DNA of 26,134 nucleotides from Actinomycetes bacterium (GCA_021826655.1 JAKAZC010000003.1:1-26134), one strand, 5' to 3'; positions 13,906 through 22,516 are shown, numbered from the stretch's first letter. The notes: a model not told the origin generated them from the letters alone. Numbers and translations: made by a program.

Positions 13906-15252
13906 GTGACCTCCGATAACGACCGGGCCGCAGAGGCCACCGACCTCCTCCAGCACCTGATCCGGAATGCCTGCGTCAACGACGGCACTCCCGACTCCGG
14001 CCAGGAGCGGCGGAGCGCCGAGGTCCTGACCGCGTACCTCGAGGGGTCGGGTGTCGAACTCGAGACCTACGAGCCTGCTCCGGGTCGCACGTCGCTGGTG
14101 GCGAAGCTCGCCGGTTCCGATCCCGGGGCACCGTCACTGACGCTGTTGGGCCACACCGACGTGGTGCCGGCCAACCCCGACGACTGGACCCACGACCCGT
14201 TCGGCGGTGAGCTCATCGACGGTACGGTATGGGGCCGCGGTGCCATCGACATGCTCAACCTGACCACCACCATGGCCACGGGGCTGCGCCACCTGGCGTC
14301 GAGCGGATTCCGCCCCACCGGCGACCTCATCTACATCGCGGTGGCCGACGAGGAGGCGCTGTCCACTTACGGCGCCAGGTGGTTGTGTGCCCATGCAGCG
14401 GACGACATCCGCACCGACTATGTCATCACCGAGTCCGGCGGCTTCCCCATGTACGGCACCGATGGCGCACCCCGGCTCCCGGTCATCGTGGGCGAGAAGG
14501 GCGTCTACTGGTGCGTCCTCACCGTGCGGGGTACCCCGGGGCACGCATCCCAACCACTACGAACCGACAACGCCCTCGTGACGGCGGCCGAGGTCGTCCG
14601 TCGGATCGACGAATTCCACCCCCGCGCCGAGCTCCACGAGGCGTGGGTTCGGTTCATCAATGGGTTGGGGTTTCCGCCCGAGCTGGCCGAGCCGCTGCTC
14701 GACCCCGACCGGATCGACGACTTCTGTAACGACCTCCCGCTCCTCGGACTCGCGCGCCAGGCACATGCCTGCACCCACACCACCCTGGCCCCGACGATCA
14801 TGCGGGCCGGCACGAAGACCAACGTGATCCCCGACCGGGTGGAACTCGAGATCGACATCCGGGCGCTCCCCGGCTGGGAGACGGGCGACGTGCGGGCGCT
14901 GCTCGACGACGTGCTCGGCGACCTGGCCGATCGCGTGGAGATCGAATTCCTGGCCGAGGAGCCAGCCAGCACATCGGCCATCGACACCCCCCTGTGGGAC
15001 GCCATCAGTCGGGTCAGCCGGACCTTCTATCCCGGCGCGTCGACCGTGCCGTTCCTGACGGTCGGCGCCACCGATGCCCGCTACACCCGGACCTTGGGCT
15101 CCGTATCCTACGGGTTCGGGCTCCACAGCCCGGCCATCGACTTCGAGCAGTACGGGACGATGTTCCACGGCATCGACGAACGGGTCGACGTCGAGTCGCT
15201 CCGCCTGTCGACCGAGATGTGGATGGCGCTCGCCCGCGACTTCCTGTCCTGA
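13906..15252 (+). CDS. M20 family metallopeptidase
   Basis: 448-residue dizinc aminoacylase/carboxypeptidase-type hydrolase. Metal ligands and catalytic residues are visible: LLGHTDVVP (His83, Asp85), GRGAIDM (Asp115, bridging), ADEE (Glu149 base, Glu150 ligand), ITESG (Glu176) and YGFGLHSP near residue 405 (last His). The dimerisation domain includes RGTPGHASQP (about 210-219). It belongs to the M20/M25/M40 group with ArgE, DapE and PM20D1-like proteins. It probably removes an acyl or amino-acid group from an N-acylated amino acid or dipeptide, but the substrate cannot be read from the sequence. There is no signal peptide, so it is cytoplasmic. The GTG start is supported by the TAGGAT spacing. 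Monocistronic, facing kgd across a hairpin. Confidence 0.9.
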   Translation: MTSDNDRAAEATDLLQHLIRNACVNDGTPDSGQERRSAEVLTAYLEGSGVELETYEPAPGRTSLVAKLAGSDPGAPSLTLLGHTDVVPANPDDWTHDPFGGELIDGTVWGRGAIDMLNLTTTMATGLRHLASSGFRPTGDLIYIAVADEEALSTYGARWLCAHAADDIRTDYVITESGGFPMYGTDGAPRLPVIVGEKGVYWCVLTVRGTPGHASQPLRTDNALVTAAEVVRRIDEFHPRAELHEAWVRFINGLGFPPELAEPLLDPDRIDDFCNDLPLLGLARQAHACTHTTLAPTIMRAGTKTNVIPDRVELEIDIRALPGWETGDVRALLDDVLGDLADRVEIEFLAEEPASTSAIDTPLWDAISRVSRTFYPGASTVPFLTVGATDARYTRTLGSVSYGFGLHSPAIDFEQYGTMFHGIDERVDVESLRLSTEMWMALARDFLS

Positions 15253-15280
15253 GCGCGGGCTCTGCACCGACCCGGAGCGC

Positions 15281-15311
15281 CCGCCCGGCAGGACACGCCC
15301 CGACCGGGCGG
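15281..15311. terminator. Hairpin between convergent M20 and kgd genes
   Basis: CCGCCCGG (15281-15288) pairs perfectly with CCGGGCGG (15304-15311), with a 15-nt loop. It lies 28 bases after the M20 stop and 18 bases beyond the kgd stop, so it may serve both transcripts. Confidence 0.5.
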
Positions 15312-15329
15312 TGCGGCCGGACGCAGCGG

Positions 15330-18300
15330 TCAGCCGACCGCCCGCACCAGCAGGTCCTCGAGTTCGAGACGGTGGAGTGCGGCACTCCCCGACGCCGGGC
15401 TGGCCGACTCGGCCCGGCTGACGTGGCGCAGTGTGTGGGAGCTCCGCAGCAGTCGGTGCAGGCGGCTGTGCACGAAGTTCCAGGCGCCCATGTTCTCGGG
15501 TTCCTCCTGGAGCCACACCACCTCTTCCGCCTGCGGATACCGCTGGAGCACGGTCTCGAGCCCGTCCTTGGGCCATGGGTAGAGCTGCTCCATCCGCACC
15601 ACGGCCACGTGCGAACCGGCGGCGCCGAGCTCGTCGCGCCGCCCGATGGCGTCGAACGCGACCTTTCCCGAGCACAGCACGACCCGGCTCACACCGGACC
15701 GGTCGAGGCCCTCGGAGGCCGCAGGATCGTCGAGCACCTCGTCGAACGACCCGGAGGTGAAGGCCGCGATCGGCGCGCGGGCCTGGCGGGCCCGCAGGAG
15801 CGACTTCGGGGTGAAGACGATCAACGGCTTGCGCTCGGGCACCCGGACCTGGGCCCGGAGCAGGTGGAAGTACTGCGAGGAGGTGGTCGGCTGGGTCACC
15901 CGCAGGTTGCCCCGGGCGCACAGTGTCAGGAACCGCTCGATGCGGGCAGAGGAGTGCTCAGGACCCTGCCCCTCGTAACCGTGAGGCAGGAGCAGGACGA
16001 GGCCGGACCGCTGGCCCCACTTGTCTTCGGCCGCGACCAGGAAGTTGTCGACGATGATCTCCGCGCCGTTCCAGAAGTCACCGAACTGAGCCTCCCAGGC
16101 GACCAGGTCGTTCGGTGCCTCGACCGAGTAGCCGTACTCGAACCCGACGCATGCGTATTCGGACAGGAGCGAGTCGCGGATCGTGAACCTGCCGCCACCG
16201 AGACCCTCGAGGGGGACATGCTCGAGCCCGGTCTGGTGGTCGACCAGCACCGCGTGTCGGTGGGAGAACGTGCCCCGTCGCGTGTCCTGACCGGTCATCC
16301 GGACGTTGGTGCCCTCGAGCAGGAGTGAACCGATGGCGAGCGCCTCGCCCAGGGCCCAGTCGATCTCGCCGTCGGCCACCACCTTGTCCCGCTGCTCGAA
16401 CTGGCGGGCGAGCTTCGGGTGCAGGACGAAGCCCTCGGGCACCGACCGCACCACGGTCGCCAGCCGGCCCACCGTCTCGGGGTCGATGCCGGTGTCGATG
16501 CGCGGGATGTAGAGGTCGGGCTGGACGTACTCGGGCAGGCTCACCGGTGCCGGTGGCGCGTCCTCGGCCTCGGCCCGGGTCTCGTCGAGTGCGGCCTGCA
16601 GCCGGGCGGAGAAGTCGTCGAGAGCCTGCTCGGCCTCCTCCAGCGAGATGTCCCCGCGACGGACGAGGGCCTCGGTGTACAGCTTGCGCACCGAGCGCTT
16701 GGCATCGATGAGGGCATACATCAGCGGCTGGGTGTAGCTCGGGTCGTCCCCCTCGTTGTGCCCGTGCCGGCGGTAGCAGACCATGTCGATGACGACGTCC
16801 TTGTGGAACGCCTGCCGGAAGCCGAACGCCAGCCGTGCCGCCCGGGCACAGGCCTCGGGGTCGTCGCCGTTCACGTGGAAGATCGGGGCCTGCACCATCT
16901 TGGCCACGTCGGTCGGGTACACCGACGACCGTGCGGCTTCGGGTGCGGTGGTAAATCCGAGCTGGTTGTTGATGACCACGTGGACCGTGCCGCCGGTCCG
17001 GTAGCCGGCGAGCCCGGAGAGGTTCAACGTCTCCGCCACCACGCCCTGTCCGGCAAATGCGGCGTCGCCGTGGAGCAGGATCGGCAGGACGGGGAACGGG
17101 TCACCGGCGCCGTCGACCAGCCGCGGGCCGCTGCCCCGCTCCCCACCGAGCGCGTCCTGGCGGGCGCGGGCCATACCGACCACGACCGGGTCGACGGCCT
17201 CGAGGTGGGAGGGGTTCGACGCCATCGTCAACGGGATGCTGCCGCCGTTGCGGGCCATGAACACGCCCTTGGCCCCCTTGTGGTACTTCACGTCGCCCGA
17301 ACCCTGGACCGACTCGGGGTCGAGGTTGCCCTCGAACTCCTCGAAGATCTCGCCGTAGGACTTGCCCACGATGTTGGCCAGGACGTTGAGCCGACCCCGA
17401 TGGGACATCCCCATCACCGATTCGTGCAGGCCCTCGCGTACTGCTTCGTCGAGCAGTGCGTCGAGGATCACGATGGCCGACTCCGCCCCTTCCAGGCCGA
17501 AACGCTTCTGACCCACGTAACGGGTGTGGAGGAAGCGCTCGAACACCTCAGCTGCGTTGAGCCGCTCGAGGATGTGGCGCTGCTCGTCCGGTTCGGCGGA
17601 TGCCGACACCCCCTCGACGTGCTGCTGGATCCACTGCTTCTGGATGGGATCCTGGATGTGCATGTACTCGACGCCCAGCGTCCGGCAGTACGCGTCGCGC
17701 AGGACCGAGAGGATCTCGTCGAGCGTGGCCAGATCCTTGCCGGCGAGCCCGTCGGCCACGAAGCGGCGCGGCAGGTCCCAGATGGTGAGCCCGTAGTGCA
17801 GCGGGTCGAGTTCGGGGTGGAGGTCCACCTCCTCGGCATCCAGCGGATCGAGGTGGGCGATGAGATGGCCCCGGACCCGGTACATGTTGATGAGCGTCTG
17901 GACGTGGTTCTGCTTGACGAGGCGCTCGTGGCCCACGTCGGCACCCTCGAACGAGGAGTCGGCGTCCCGCTGCCAGGCGACCGGTTCGTAGGGGATCTCC
18001 AGGGCGTCGAAGACGTCCGCGTAGAACCCGTGTCCGCCCATCAGGCACTCCGACACGTGTGCCAGGAACATGCCGGACTCCGCACCCTGGATGATCCTGT
18101 GGTCGTAGGTCGAGGTGATGGTGACGGTCTTGCCCACGCCGAGCTCCGCCAGCTTGCGGGGATCGGCGGCCTCGAAGCCCGCCGGCACCCCGAGTGCCCC
18201 CACGCCCACGATGAGGCCCTGGCCGGGCATGAGCCGGGGCACCGACTGGACGGTGCCGATCGTTCCGGGGTTGGTCAACGTGACGGTCGTACCGGCGAAG

Positions 18301-19100
18301 TCGTCGGGCGCGATCTTGTTGGTGTGGATCTTGCGGACCAGGTCCTCGTAGGCGGTGACGAACCCCTTGAAGTCCTTCGTGACGTCATCTGCGATGCAGG
18401 GGACCAGCAGTGTCCTGCCTCCGGACTTCTCGACGTCCACCGCCAGGCCGAGCCCGACGTGCGCGTGGCGCAGCACCCCCGGGGTGCCCTTTCCGTCGAC
18501 ATCGGCCACGAACGCGGCGTTCATGGCCGGGACGGCGGCGAGCGCCCGTACCACCGCGTACCCGATGAGATGGGTGAAGCTCACCTTGCCGCCGGTGGTG
18601 CGCCGGAGCTGGTTGTTGATGATGGTGCGGTTGACCTCGAGGAGTTTGGCCGGCACCACCCGGACGCTGGTGGCCGTGGGGACCCCCAGCGACGCCTCCA
18701 TGTTGACCACGATGCGCGCGGCGGCACCCCGCAGGGGCGTGGCACCGTCGACCCCGGCTGAGGCGGGGGACGCCCCGGTCGAGACCGACGAGGCGACGGG
18801 TGCAGCCGGCACGGAGACGGACGTTGCGGGCGCCGCCGCCGCCGCGGATCCTGGTGCCGAGGAGGCCGAGTCGTTCGTCCTGGCACCGTCGACAGCCGGC
18901 GACGCCGGGGCGCTGCCGGATCGGTAGTCGGCGAAGAACTCCTGCCAGGAGGCAGAGACCGAACCCGGGTCGGCCTGGTACCGCTCGTACATGTCCTCGA
19001 CCAACCACGCGTTGGGCCCGAACGCCCCCGAACCGGCGGCGACCCGCCCCGCACCGTCCCGTCCCTGCACCGTCGCGTCTCCACCCTGGGGGCTGTCCAT
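15330..19100 (-). CDS. kgd: Multifunctional 2-oxoglutarate metabolism enzyme (KGD: E1o, succinyltransferase, decarboxylase)
   Basis: 1256-residue fusion matching actinobacterial KGD (about 1230 aa). Residues 26-60 are the E1 N-terminal segment (FGPNAWLVEDMYERYQADPG). An Ala/Ser/Pro-rich linker covers about 61-120. Residues about 125-355 form an E2-type acyltransferase domain ending in TSTYDHRIIQGAESG (His334). From about 395 is the thiamine-diphosphate E1o domain with GMSHRGRLNVL, GDAAFAGQG, VINNQLGFTT and CYRRHGHNEGDDP. No lipoyl domain is present. It feeds 2-oxoglutarate into the TCA cycle together with separate E2/E3 subunits and can also make succinic semialdehyde or 2-hydroxy-3-oxoadipate. 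In mycobacteria it is controlled by the FHA protein GarA. The ATG at 19100 is preferred over more distal starts because the E1 N-terminus follows and TAGGCT lies seven bases before it. Divergent from queD. Confidence 0.96.
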   Translation of the reverse strand: MDSPQGGDATVQGRDGAGRVAAGSGAFGPNAWLVEDMYERYQADPGSVSASWQEFFADYRSGSAPASPAVDGARTNDSASSAPGSAAAAAPATSVSVPAAPVASSVSTGASPASAGVDGATPLRGAAARIVVNMEASLGVPTATSVRVVPAKLLEVNRTIINNQLRRTTGGKVSFTHLIGYAVVRALAAVPAMNAAFVADVDGKGTPGVLRHAHVGLGLAVDVEKSGGRTLLVPCIADDVTKDFKGFVTAYEDLVRKIHTNKIAPDDFAGTTVTLTNPGTIGTVQSVPRLMPGQGLIVGVGALGVPAGFEAADPRKLAELGVGKTVTITSTYDHRIIQGAESGMFLAHVSECLMGGHGFYADVFDALEIPYEPVAWQRDADSSFEGADVGHERLVKQNHVQTLINMYRVRGHLIAHLDPLDAEEVDLHPELDPLHYGLTIWDLPRRFVADGLAGKDLATLDEILSVLRDAYCRTLGVEYMHIQDPIQKQWIQQHVEGVSASAEPDEQRHILERLNAAEVFERFLHTRYVGQKRFGLEGAESAIVILDALLDEAVREGLHESVMGMSHRGRLNVLANIVGKSYGEIFEEFEGNLDPESVQGSGDVKYHKGAKGVFMARNGGSIPLTMASNPSHLEAVDPVVVGMARARQDALGGERGSGPRLVDGAGDPFPVLPILLHGDAAFAGQGVVAETLNLSGLAGYRTGGTVHVVINNQLGFTTAPEAARSSVYPTDVAKMVQAPIFHVNGDDPEACARAARLAFGFRQAFHKDVVIDMVCYRRHGHNEGDDPSYTQPLMYALIDAKRSVRKLYTEALVRRGDISLEEAEQALDDFSARLQAALDETRAEAEDAPPAPVSLPEYVQPDLYIPRIDTGIDPETVGRLATVVRSVPEGFVLHPKLARQFEQRDKVVADGEIDWALGEALAIGSLLLEGTNVRMTGQDTRRGTFSHRHAVLVDHQTGLEHVPLEGLGGGRFTIRDSLLSEYACVGFEYGYSVEAPNDLVAWEAQFGDFWNGAEIIVDNFLVAAEDKWGQRSGLVLLLPHGYEGQGPEHSSARIERFLTLCARGNLRVTQPTTSSQYFHLLRAQVRVPERKPLIVFTPKSLLRARQARAPIAAFTSGSFDEVLDDPAASEGLDRSGVSRVVLCSGKVAFDAIGRRDELGAAGSHVAVVRMEQLYPWPKDGLETVLQRYPQAEEVVWLQEEPENMGAWNFVHSRLHRLLRSSHTLRHVSRAESASPASGSAALHRLELEDLLVRAVG

Positions 19101-19107
19101 TGCTCCC

Positions 19108-19113
19108 AGCCTA
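19108..19113 (-). promoter_or_regulatory. -10 box (TAGGCT) for kgd
   Basis: TAGGCT on the minus strand, seven bases, then ATG 19100. The intervening GGGAG is too close to the ATG to be a normal Shine-Dalgarno, so a leaderless start is more likely. Confidence 0.55.
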
Positions 19114-19165
19114 CCGGGAGCCCGCGCCCCGACCCGTCCGGGCCGGAGCACCGCGACGGGTCGAT

Positions 19166-19171
19166 TAGCGT
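19166..19171 (+). promoter_or_regulatory. -10 box (TAGCGT) for queDCE operon, leaderless
   Basis: TAGCGT, seven bases, then ATG 19179. The kgd and que promoters face away from each other within 60 bp and could share regulation. Confidence 0.55.
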
Positions 19172-19178
19172 CGACTCC

Positions 19179-19601
19179 ATGACCGCGCCGCGCACTCGAG
19201 TCACGTGCACGTTCGGCTTCGAGGCCGCGCACCGTCTGGCCTGGCATCCGGGCAGGTGCCGGAACCTCCACGGCCACTCCTACCGCCTCGACGTCTCGGT
19301 CGAGGGGCCGCTCGACGCCAACGGAGTGGTCGTCGACTTCGACACGCTCCAGGACGTCGTCCGCACCCAGGTCATCGACCACTGGGACCACCGCGACCTC
19401 AACGAGGTCCTGGACAACCCGACGGCCGAACTCCTTGCCCTCCGGGCGTGGGAACTGCTCTCCACCGCCGGCCTCCGTCTCGCCGCGCTCCGGCTGTGGG
19501 AGACGACCGACTCGTGGGTCGACCTGTGCGCGGGCGACGGCGTGGGCGACGGCGCGGGCGACGGCGCGGGCGACGGCGCGGGCGTCTCGGCCGGGACCTG
19601 A
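19179..19601 (+). CDS. queD: 6-carboxy-5,6,7,8-tetrahydropterin synthase
   Basis: 140 residues. QueD converts 7,8-dihydroneopterin triphosphate (from GTP by FolE) to 6-carboxytetrahydropterin, the second step to preQ0. Zinc ligands His18 (FEAAHRL), His31 and His33 (NLHGHSY), catalytic Cys27 (GRCRN), the DHRDLN segment (His71) and Glu108 in WETTDSW all fit the QueD/PTPS fold. The core ends near residue 117; a tail of repeated Gly-Asp-Gly-Ala units (about 119-134) is additional. First gene of queD-queC-queE, with only two bases to the queC GTG. FolE is not in this window. Confidence 0.93.
   Translation: MTAPRTRVTCTFGFEAAHRLAWHPGRCRNLHGHSYRLDVSVEGPLDANGVVVDFDTLQDVVRTQVIDHWDHRDLNEVLDNPTAELLALRAWELLSTAGLRLAALRLWETTDSWVDLCAGDGVGDGAGDGAGDGAGVSAGT
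19532..19579 (+). repeat. 12-bp tandem repeat coding the Gly-Asp tail of QueD
   Basis: Four units of GGGCGACGGCGC (first unit ends in T). It stays in frame and adds a disordered, acidic tail. It probably arose by slippage in GC-rich DNA. Confidence 0.85.
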
Positions 19602-19603
19602 GC

Positions 19604-20275
19604 GTGACCCGCCACCTCGTCGTCCTGTCGGGAGGCCTCGACTCCACCGTGTGCCTGGCCCTGGCAGTGGCCGAGGCCGGCGAGGCCGGGGTGCCGCCTC
19701 TGGCCCTCACGTTCGACTACGGGCAGCGCCACCGCACCGAGCTGGACCGGGCAGCCGGGGTCGCCGGCCACTACCGTGCCGAGCACCTCGTCGTGCAGCT
19801 CGACACGTCCGCGTGGGGAGGGTCCGCACTCACCGACCCGGCGATCGATGTGCCCCCGGCAGGTTCGTCCGAGGGGATCCCCGTCACCTACGTGCCCGCC
19901 CGGAACAGCATCTTCCTGGCGGTGGCGCTCGGGGTGGCCGAGGCCCGGGACCTCGATGCCGTGTGGATCGGCGTCAACGCCATCGACTACTCCGGCTACC
20001 CGGACTGCCGCCCCGAGTTCATCGAGGCCTTCCGAGGCGTGGCGGCCACGGGCCAGCGCCGGGGCGTCGACGGCGATCCGATCGCCATTCGAACGCCCCT
20101 GATCGAATGCACCAAGGAGCAGATCGTGCGGCTCGGTGTCGACCGACGTGCCCCGCTGCACCTGACGTGGTCGTGCTACCTCGGCGGCGAGCGGCCCTGT
20201 GGGACCTGCGATGCGTGCGTGATCCGGGCCCGCGGCTTCGCTGCGGCGGGGATCGACGATCCGGCACGTTCATGA
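19604..20275 (+). CDS. queC: 7-cyano-7-deazaguanine (preQ0) synthase
   Basis: 223 residues. QueC uses ATP and ammonia to turn 7-carboxy-7-deazaguanine into preQ0. The PP-loop LSGGLDST (8-15), FDYGQRH (38-44), VPARNSIFLAVALG (97-110) and the four zinc cysteines Cys191, Cys199, Cys202 and Cys205 (SCYLGG, PCGTCDAC) are diagnostic. The GTG at 19604 is two bases after the queD stop and gives the canonical N-terminus. Its TGA overlaps the queE ATG (ATGA), so translation is coupled. Confidence 0.95.
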   Translation: MTRHLVVLSGGLDSTVCLALAVAEAGEAGVPPLALTFDYGQRHRTELDRAAGVAGHYRAEHLVVQLDTSAWGGSALTDPAIDVPPAGSSEGIPVTYVPARNSIFLAVALGVAEARDLDAVWIGVNAIDYSGYPDCRPEFIEAFRGVAATGQRRGVDGDPIAIRTPLIECTKEQIVRLGVDRRAPLHLTWSCYLGGERPCGTCDACVIRARGFAAAGIDDPARS

Positions 20276-21108
20276 CCACCGACGCAGCGGCGACGGGACG
20301 GGCGGACCCGGGGGCGACGATCCCGCGCCGAGCAGGACCGACGGACGTCCTCGTCTCGGAGATCTTCTCCGCCATCCAGGGCGAGGCGGCACTGGTGGGC
20401 GAGCGACAGGTGTTCGTCCGACTGACCGGCTGCAACATCCGCTGCACCTACTGCGACCAGCCCGAGGCACTCGAGCGCAGACCGGGACCGTGCCGGGTCG
20501 AGACCACTGCCGGCCGGCGCGACTGGGTGGACGGGTCGAGTCCGCTGACCGTCGACCGGGTCGTCGAGGCCGTCGGGAGGTTGTGGGGGCAGTTCCCACA
20601 CCACTCGATCAGCGTCACCGGTGGTGAGCCGCTCCTGCAGGGTCCCCGGACGGAGCGGCTGGTGGGCGCGTTCGCCGACCGCGGTTGGCCGGTGATGCTC
20701 GAGACCAACGGCACGCTGACCCCGCCGATGCGGCGACTGGCCGGTGTCGTCGCCTTCGTCAGCATGGACCTCAAGCTGCGGAGCGTGGACGGGGAGACGG
20801 TGGCACCCACCACCCAGGCCGCGTTCCTCAACGCGGCACTCGCCGGGCGTGCCGCCGTGTGGGTCAAGATCGTGGTCGGGCCGGACACGGACCTCGACGA
20901 GTTCGACGCCGGCATCGCCCTGGTGGCGGAGGCGTCGGCGGGCAGGTCGGGTCCGATCGAGGTCTTCCTGCAGCCGCTCACGCCCTTCGGCTCGGCGACG
21001 GGGGCACCGACGCCGAATCAGGTGCTCGATCTACAGGAGCGCGCGCTCCGGCTGCACCGAAGGGTGCGGGTCGTCCCACAGACCCACAAGGCGATCGGCC
21101 AGCTCTAG
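20272..21108 (+). CDS. queE: 7-carboxy-7-deazaguanine synthase (radical SAM)
   Basis: 278 residues. QueE rearranges 6-carboxytetrahydropterin to 7-carboxy-7-deazaguanine with a radical-SAM [4Fe-4S] cluster. The cluster motif is C54-x3-C58-x2-C61 (CNIRCTYC). Preceding it is EIFSAIQGEAALVGERQVFVRLTG (split over 30-53), the QueE N-terminal block. SVTGGEPLLQ and LETNGT follow, as does the C-terminal PQTHK. Residues 1-25 are an unconserved leader. The start overlaps the queC stop by four bases. With QueD and QueC it completes dihydroneopterin triphosphate to preQ0. Downstream users (QueF/Tgt for tRNA, or DNA-insertion systems) are not in this window, so the end use is unknown. Confidence 0.95.
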   Translation: MTTDAAATGRADPGATIPRRAGPTDVLVSEIFSAIQGEAALVGERQVFVRLTGCNIRCTYCDQPEALERRPGPCRVETTAGRRDWVDGSSPLTVDRVVEAVGRLWGQFPHHSISVTGGEPLLQGPRTERLVGAFADRGWPVMLETNGTLTPPMRRLAGVVAFVSMDLKLRSVDGETVAPTTQAAFLNAALAGRAAVWVKIVVGPDTDLDEFDAGIALVAEASAGRSGPIEVFLQPLTPFGSATGAPTPNQVLDLQERALRLHRRVRVVPQTHKAIGQL

Positions 21109-21126
21109 CCGGACACGCCCCGGACG

Positions 21127-21173
21127 CGACGGGAGGGGCGGCCCGGGGCGTGCCCGGACCGCCCCTCCCGTCG
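21127..21173. terminator. Very strong bidirectional hairpin between queE and hup
   Basis: A perfect 15-bp stem, CGACGGGAGGGGCGG (21127-21141) with its complement at 21159-21173, is extended by an apical CCGGG/CCCGG stem around GCGTG. It lies 18 bases after the queE stop and three bases beyond the hup stop on the other strand. No T-tract in either direction beyond a few bases. Confidence 0.75.
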
Positions 21174-21176
21174 GGA

Positions 21177-21491
21177 CTACTTGGCCCTGGTGATCTTCGG
21201 GGCCGGGGCCTGGCCGTTCACGACCTTCTTGAACGAGGCTCCGGCGGTCACCTTGGGGCTCTTCGAGGCCTTGATCTTGATGGTCTCGCCGGTCTGCGGG
21301 TTGCGACCGGTACGCGCCGCGCGCTGGGCCCGGTCGAAGGTCAGGAAGCCGGTGATCACAACCTTCTCGCCCTTCGCCACGTTGGCGGTGATGACGTCCT
21401 CGAGCCCGCCGAGCACGGCCGCGACGTCCTTCGAGGTGGATCCGGTGTGCGCGGCAACGGCGGCGATGAGATCGGTCTTGGTAAGGGGCAC
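21177..21491 (-). CDS. hup: HU-family nucleoid DNA-binding protein
   Basis: 104 residues. HU bends and compacts DNA as a dimer. LTKTDLIAAVAAHTG is the typical N-terminal helix. GEKVVITGFLTF is the core strand pair. RTGRNPQTGETIKIKASKSPKVTAGASFKK is the DNA-contacting arm with the HU signature and the conserved Pro at the intercalating tip. Unlike mycobacterial HupB it lacks a long Lys/Ala tail; the tail here ends NGQAPAPKITRAK. The GTG at 21491 is chosen because AAGGAG lies five bases upstream and it matches HU N-termini; an ATG at 21524 would add an unconserved extension. This is one of the few genes here with a clear Shine-Dalgarno, in line with high expression. Confidence 0.96.
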   Translation of the reverse strand: MPLTKTDLIAAVAAHTGSTSKDVAAVLGGLEDVITANVAKGEKVVITGFLTFDRAQRAARTGRNPQTGETIKIKASKSPKVTAGASFKKVVNGQAPAPKITRAK

Positions 21492-21665
21492 TGTTTCTCC
21501 TTGGTCAAATGGAAGCCCCAACAATGCACGATCTGGCCGGCCGATGTGCGCATTTGGCGGCCTGGAGCCCTGAACTGGGCGGTTCCCGCACCTCGGGCCG
21601 GCGGCAGGTGCCGGGTGGGACCGCCGGTCCGGCCGTGCGACTGGCCCTCCACCCGGCGATCCTGG

Positions 21666-21671
21666 CAGGCT
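21666..21671 (+). promoter_or_regulatory. Possible -10-like box (CAGGCT) for hydrolase
   Basis: CAGGCT, eight bases, then ATG 21680. The first base departs from TAnnnT. The spacing repeats that of other leaderless starts here. Confidence 0.3.
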
Positions 21672-21679
21672 GTGCCCAG

Positions 21680-22516
21680 ATGTCCGTAGACCACCAGCTC
21701 GCGCTCACCGAGCACCTGCCGGAAGATTCCGGCGCCGCCGGTCCGCTCGTAGTCCTCGTCCACGGCTCCCTCGACCGGGCCGGCAGTTTCGCCCGAGTCA
21801 TCCGGCGGCTCGGCGACCTGCACACGGTGGCCTACGACCGTCGCGGCTACCACCATTCCCGCGGCGACCTGCCCGTGCACGACTCGCTCGACGGACACAT
21901 CGACGACCTGCTCGCCGTCATCGACGGCCGTCCCGCCGTCGTCGTCGGCCACAGCTACGGCGGCACGCTGGCACTCGGGGCGGCACTCCGCGCGACCGGT
22001 GCGGGACCGATCGTCACCCTGGCCGCCTACGAGCCCCCGCTTCCGTGGCTCGGCGGCCGTGCCACCCGCGGCGGGACGCCTGGCGGCCGGACACCGCGAC
22101 GGGACGACGAGCTCCCGGCCGAGGTGGCCGAGCGATTCTTCCGGCGCATGGTGGGCGACACGGCCTGGGAGCGGCTCCCCGAATCCGCCCGGGCCGCCCG
22201 CAGGGCCGACGGGGCGGCGCTCGCCGCCGAGCTGGCCGCGATCCGGGTCGACCGTGCGCCGTTCGACGTCACGTCGCTCGCCGTGCCCGCCGTGTTCGGG
22301 CGGGGAACCGAATCACTCCCCCACCACCGGGCTGCGGTCTCCTGGCTGCACGACCATGTCGCCGGATCCCGGTTGATCGAGATCGACGGGGCCGCCCACG
22401 GAGCCCATCTCACCCATCCCGACGCCTTCGCCGGGTTGGTCCGGGCAGCCGTCGACCGAGCGCTCCCGGCAGGCCGGTCGTCGCCCACCGCTCGCACCGA
22501 GTCGGCAGGCGGGTAG
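21680..22516 (+). CDS. Alpha/beta hydrolase
   Basis: 278 residues. Oxyanion-hole region VLVHGSLDRAGSF (26-38), YDRRGYHHS (52-60), nucleophile elbow VVGHSYGG (88-95, Ser92) and a C-terminal catalytic His in DGAAHGAHLTHPDAF (about 240). The acid is probably an Asp in the strand before it. A cap region covers about 125-190. The fold is clear; the substrate (ester, lactone, haloalkane) is not. The frame is open from ATG 21509, but the first 57 residues show no conservation pattern and would overlap the hup promoter region, so 21680 is preferred. The two following genes are in the same direction with gaps of 10 and 18 bases, suggesting an operon or closely spaced leaderless units. Confidence 0.85.
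   Translation: MSVDHQLALTEHLPEDSGAAGPLVVLVHGSLDRAGSFARVIRRLGDLHTVAYDRRGYHHSRGDLPVHDSLDGHIDDLLAVIDGRPAVVVGHSYGGTLALGAALRATGAGPIVTLAAYEPPLPWLGGRATRGGTPGGRTPRRDDELPAEVAERFFRRMVGDTAWERLPESARAARRADGAALAAELAAIRVDRAPFDVTSLAVPAVFGRGTESLPHHRAAVSWLHDHVAGSRLIEIDGAAHGAHLTHPDAFAGLVRAAVDRALPAGRSSPTARTESAGG

Noticed and set aside
19101..19391. N-terminal extension of kgd by about 97 residues
   Set aside because: It is antisense to queD and contains both divergent promoters; KGD homologues begin near the ATG at 19100.
21492..21524. Longer HU start at ATG 21524
   Set aside because: The extra residues have no counterpart in HU and the internal GTG has a strong AAGGAG.
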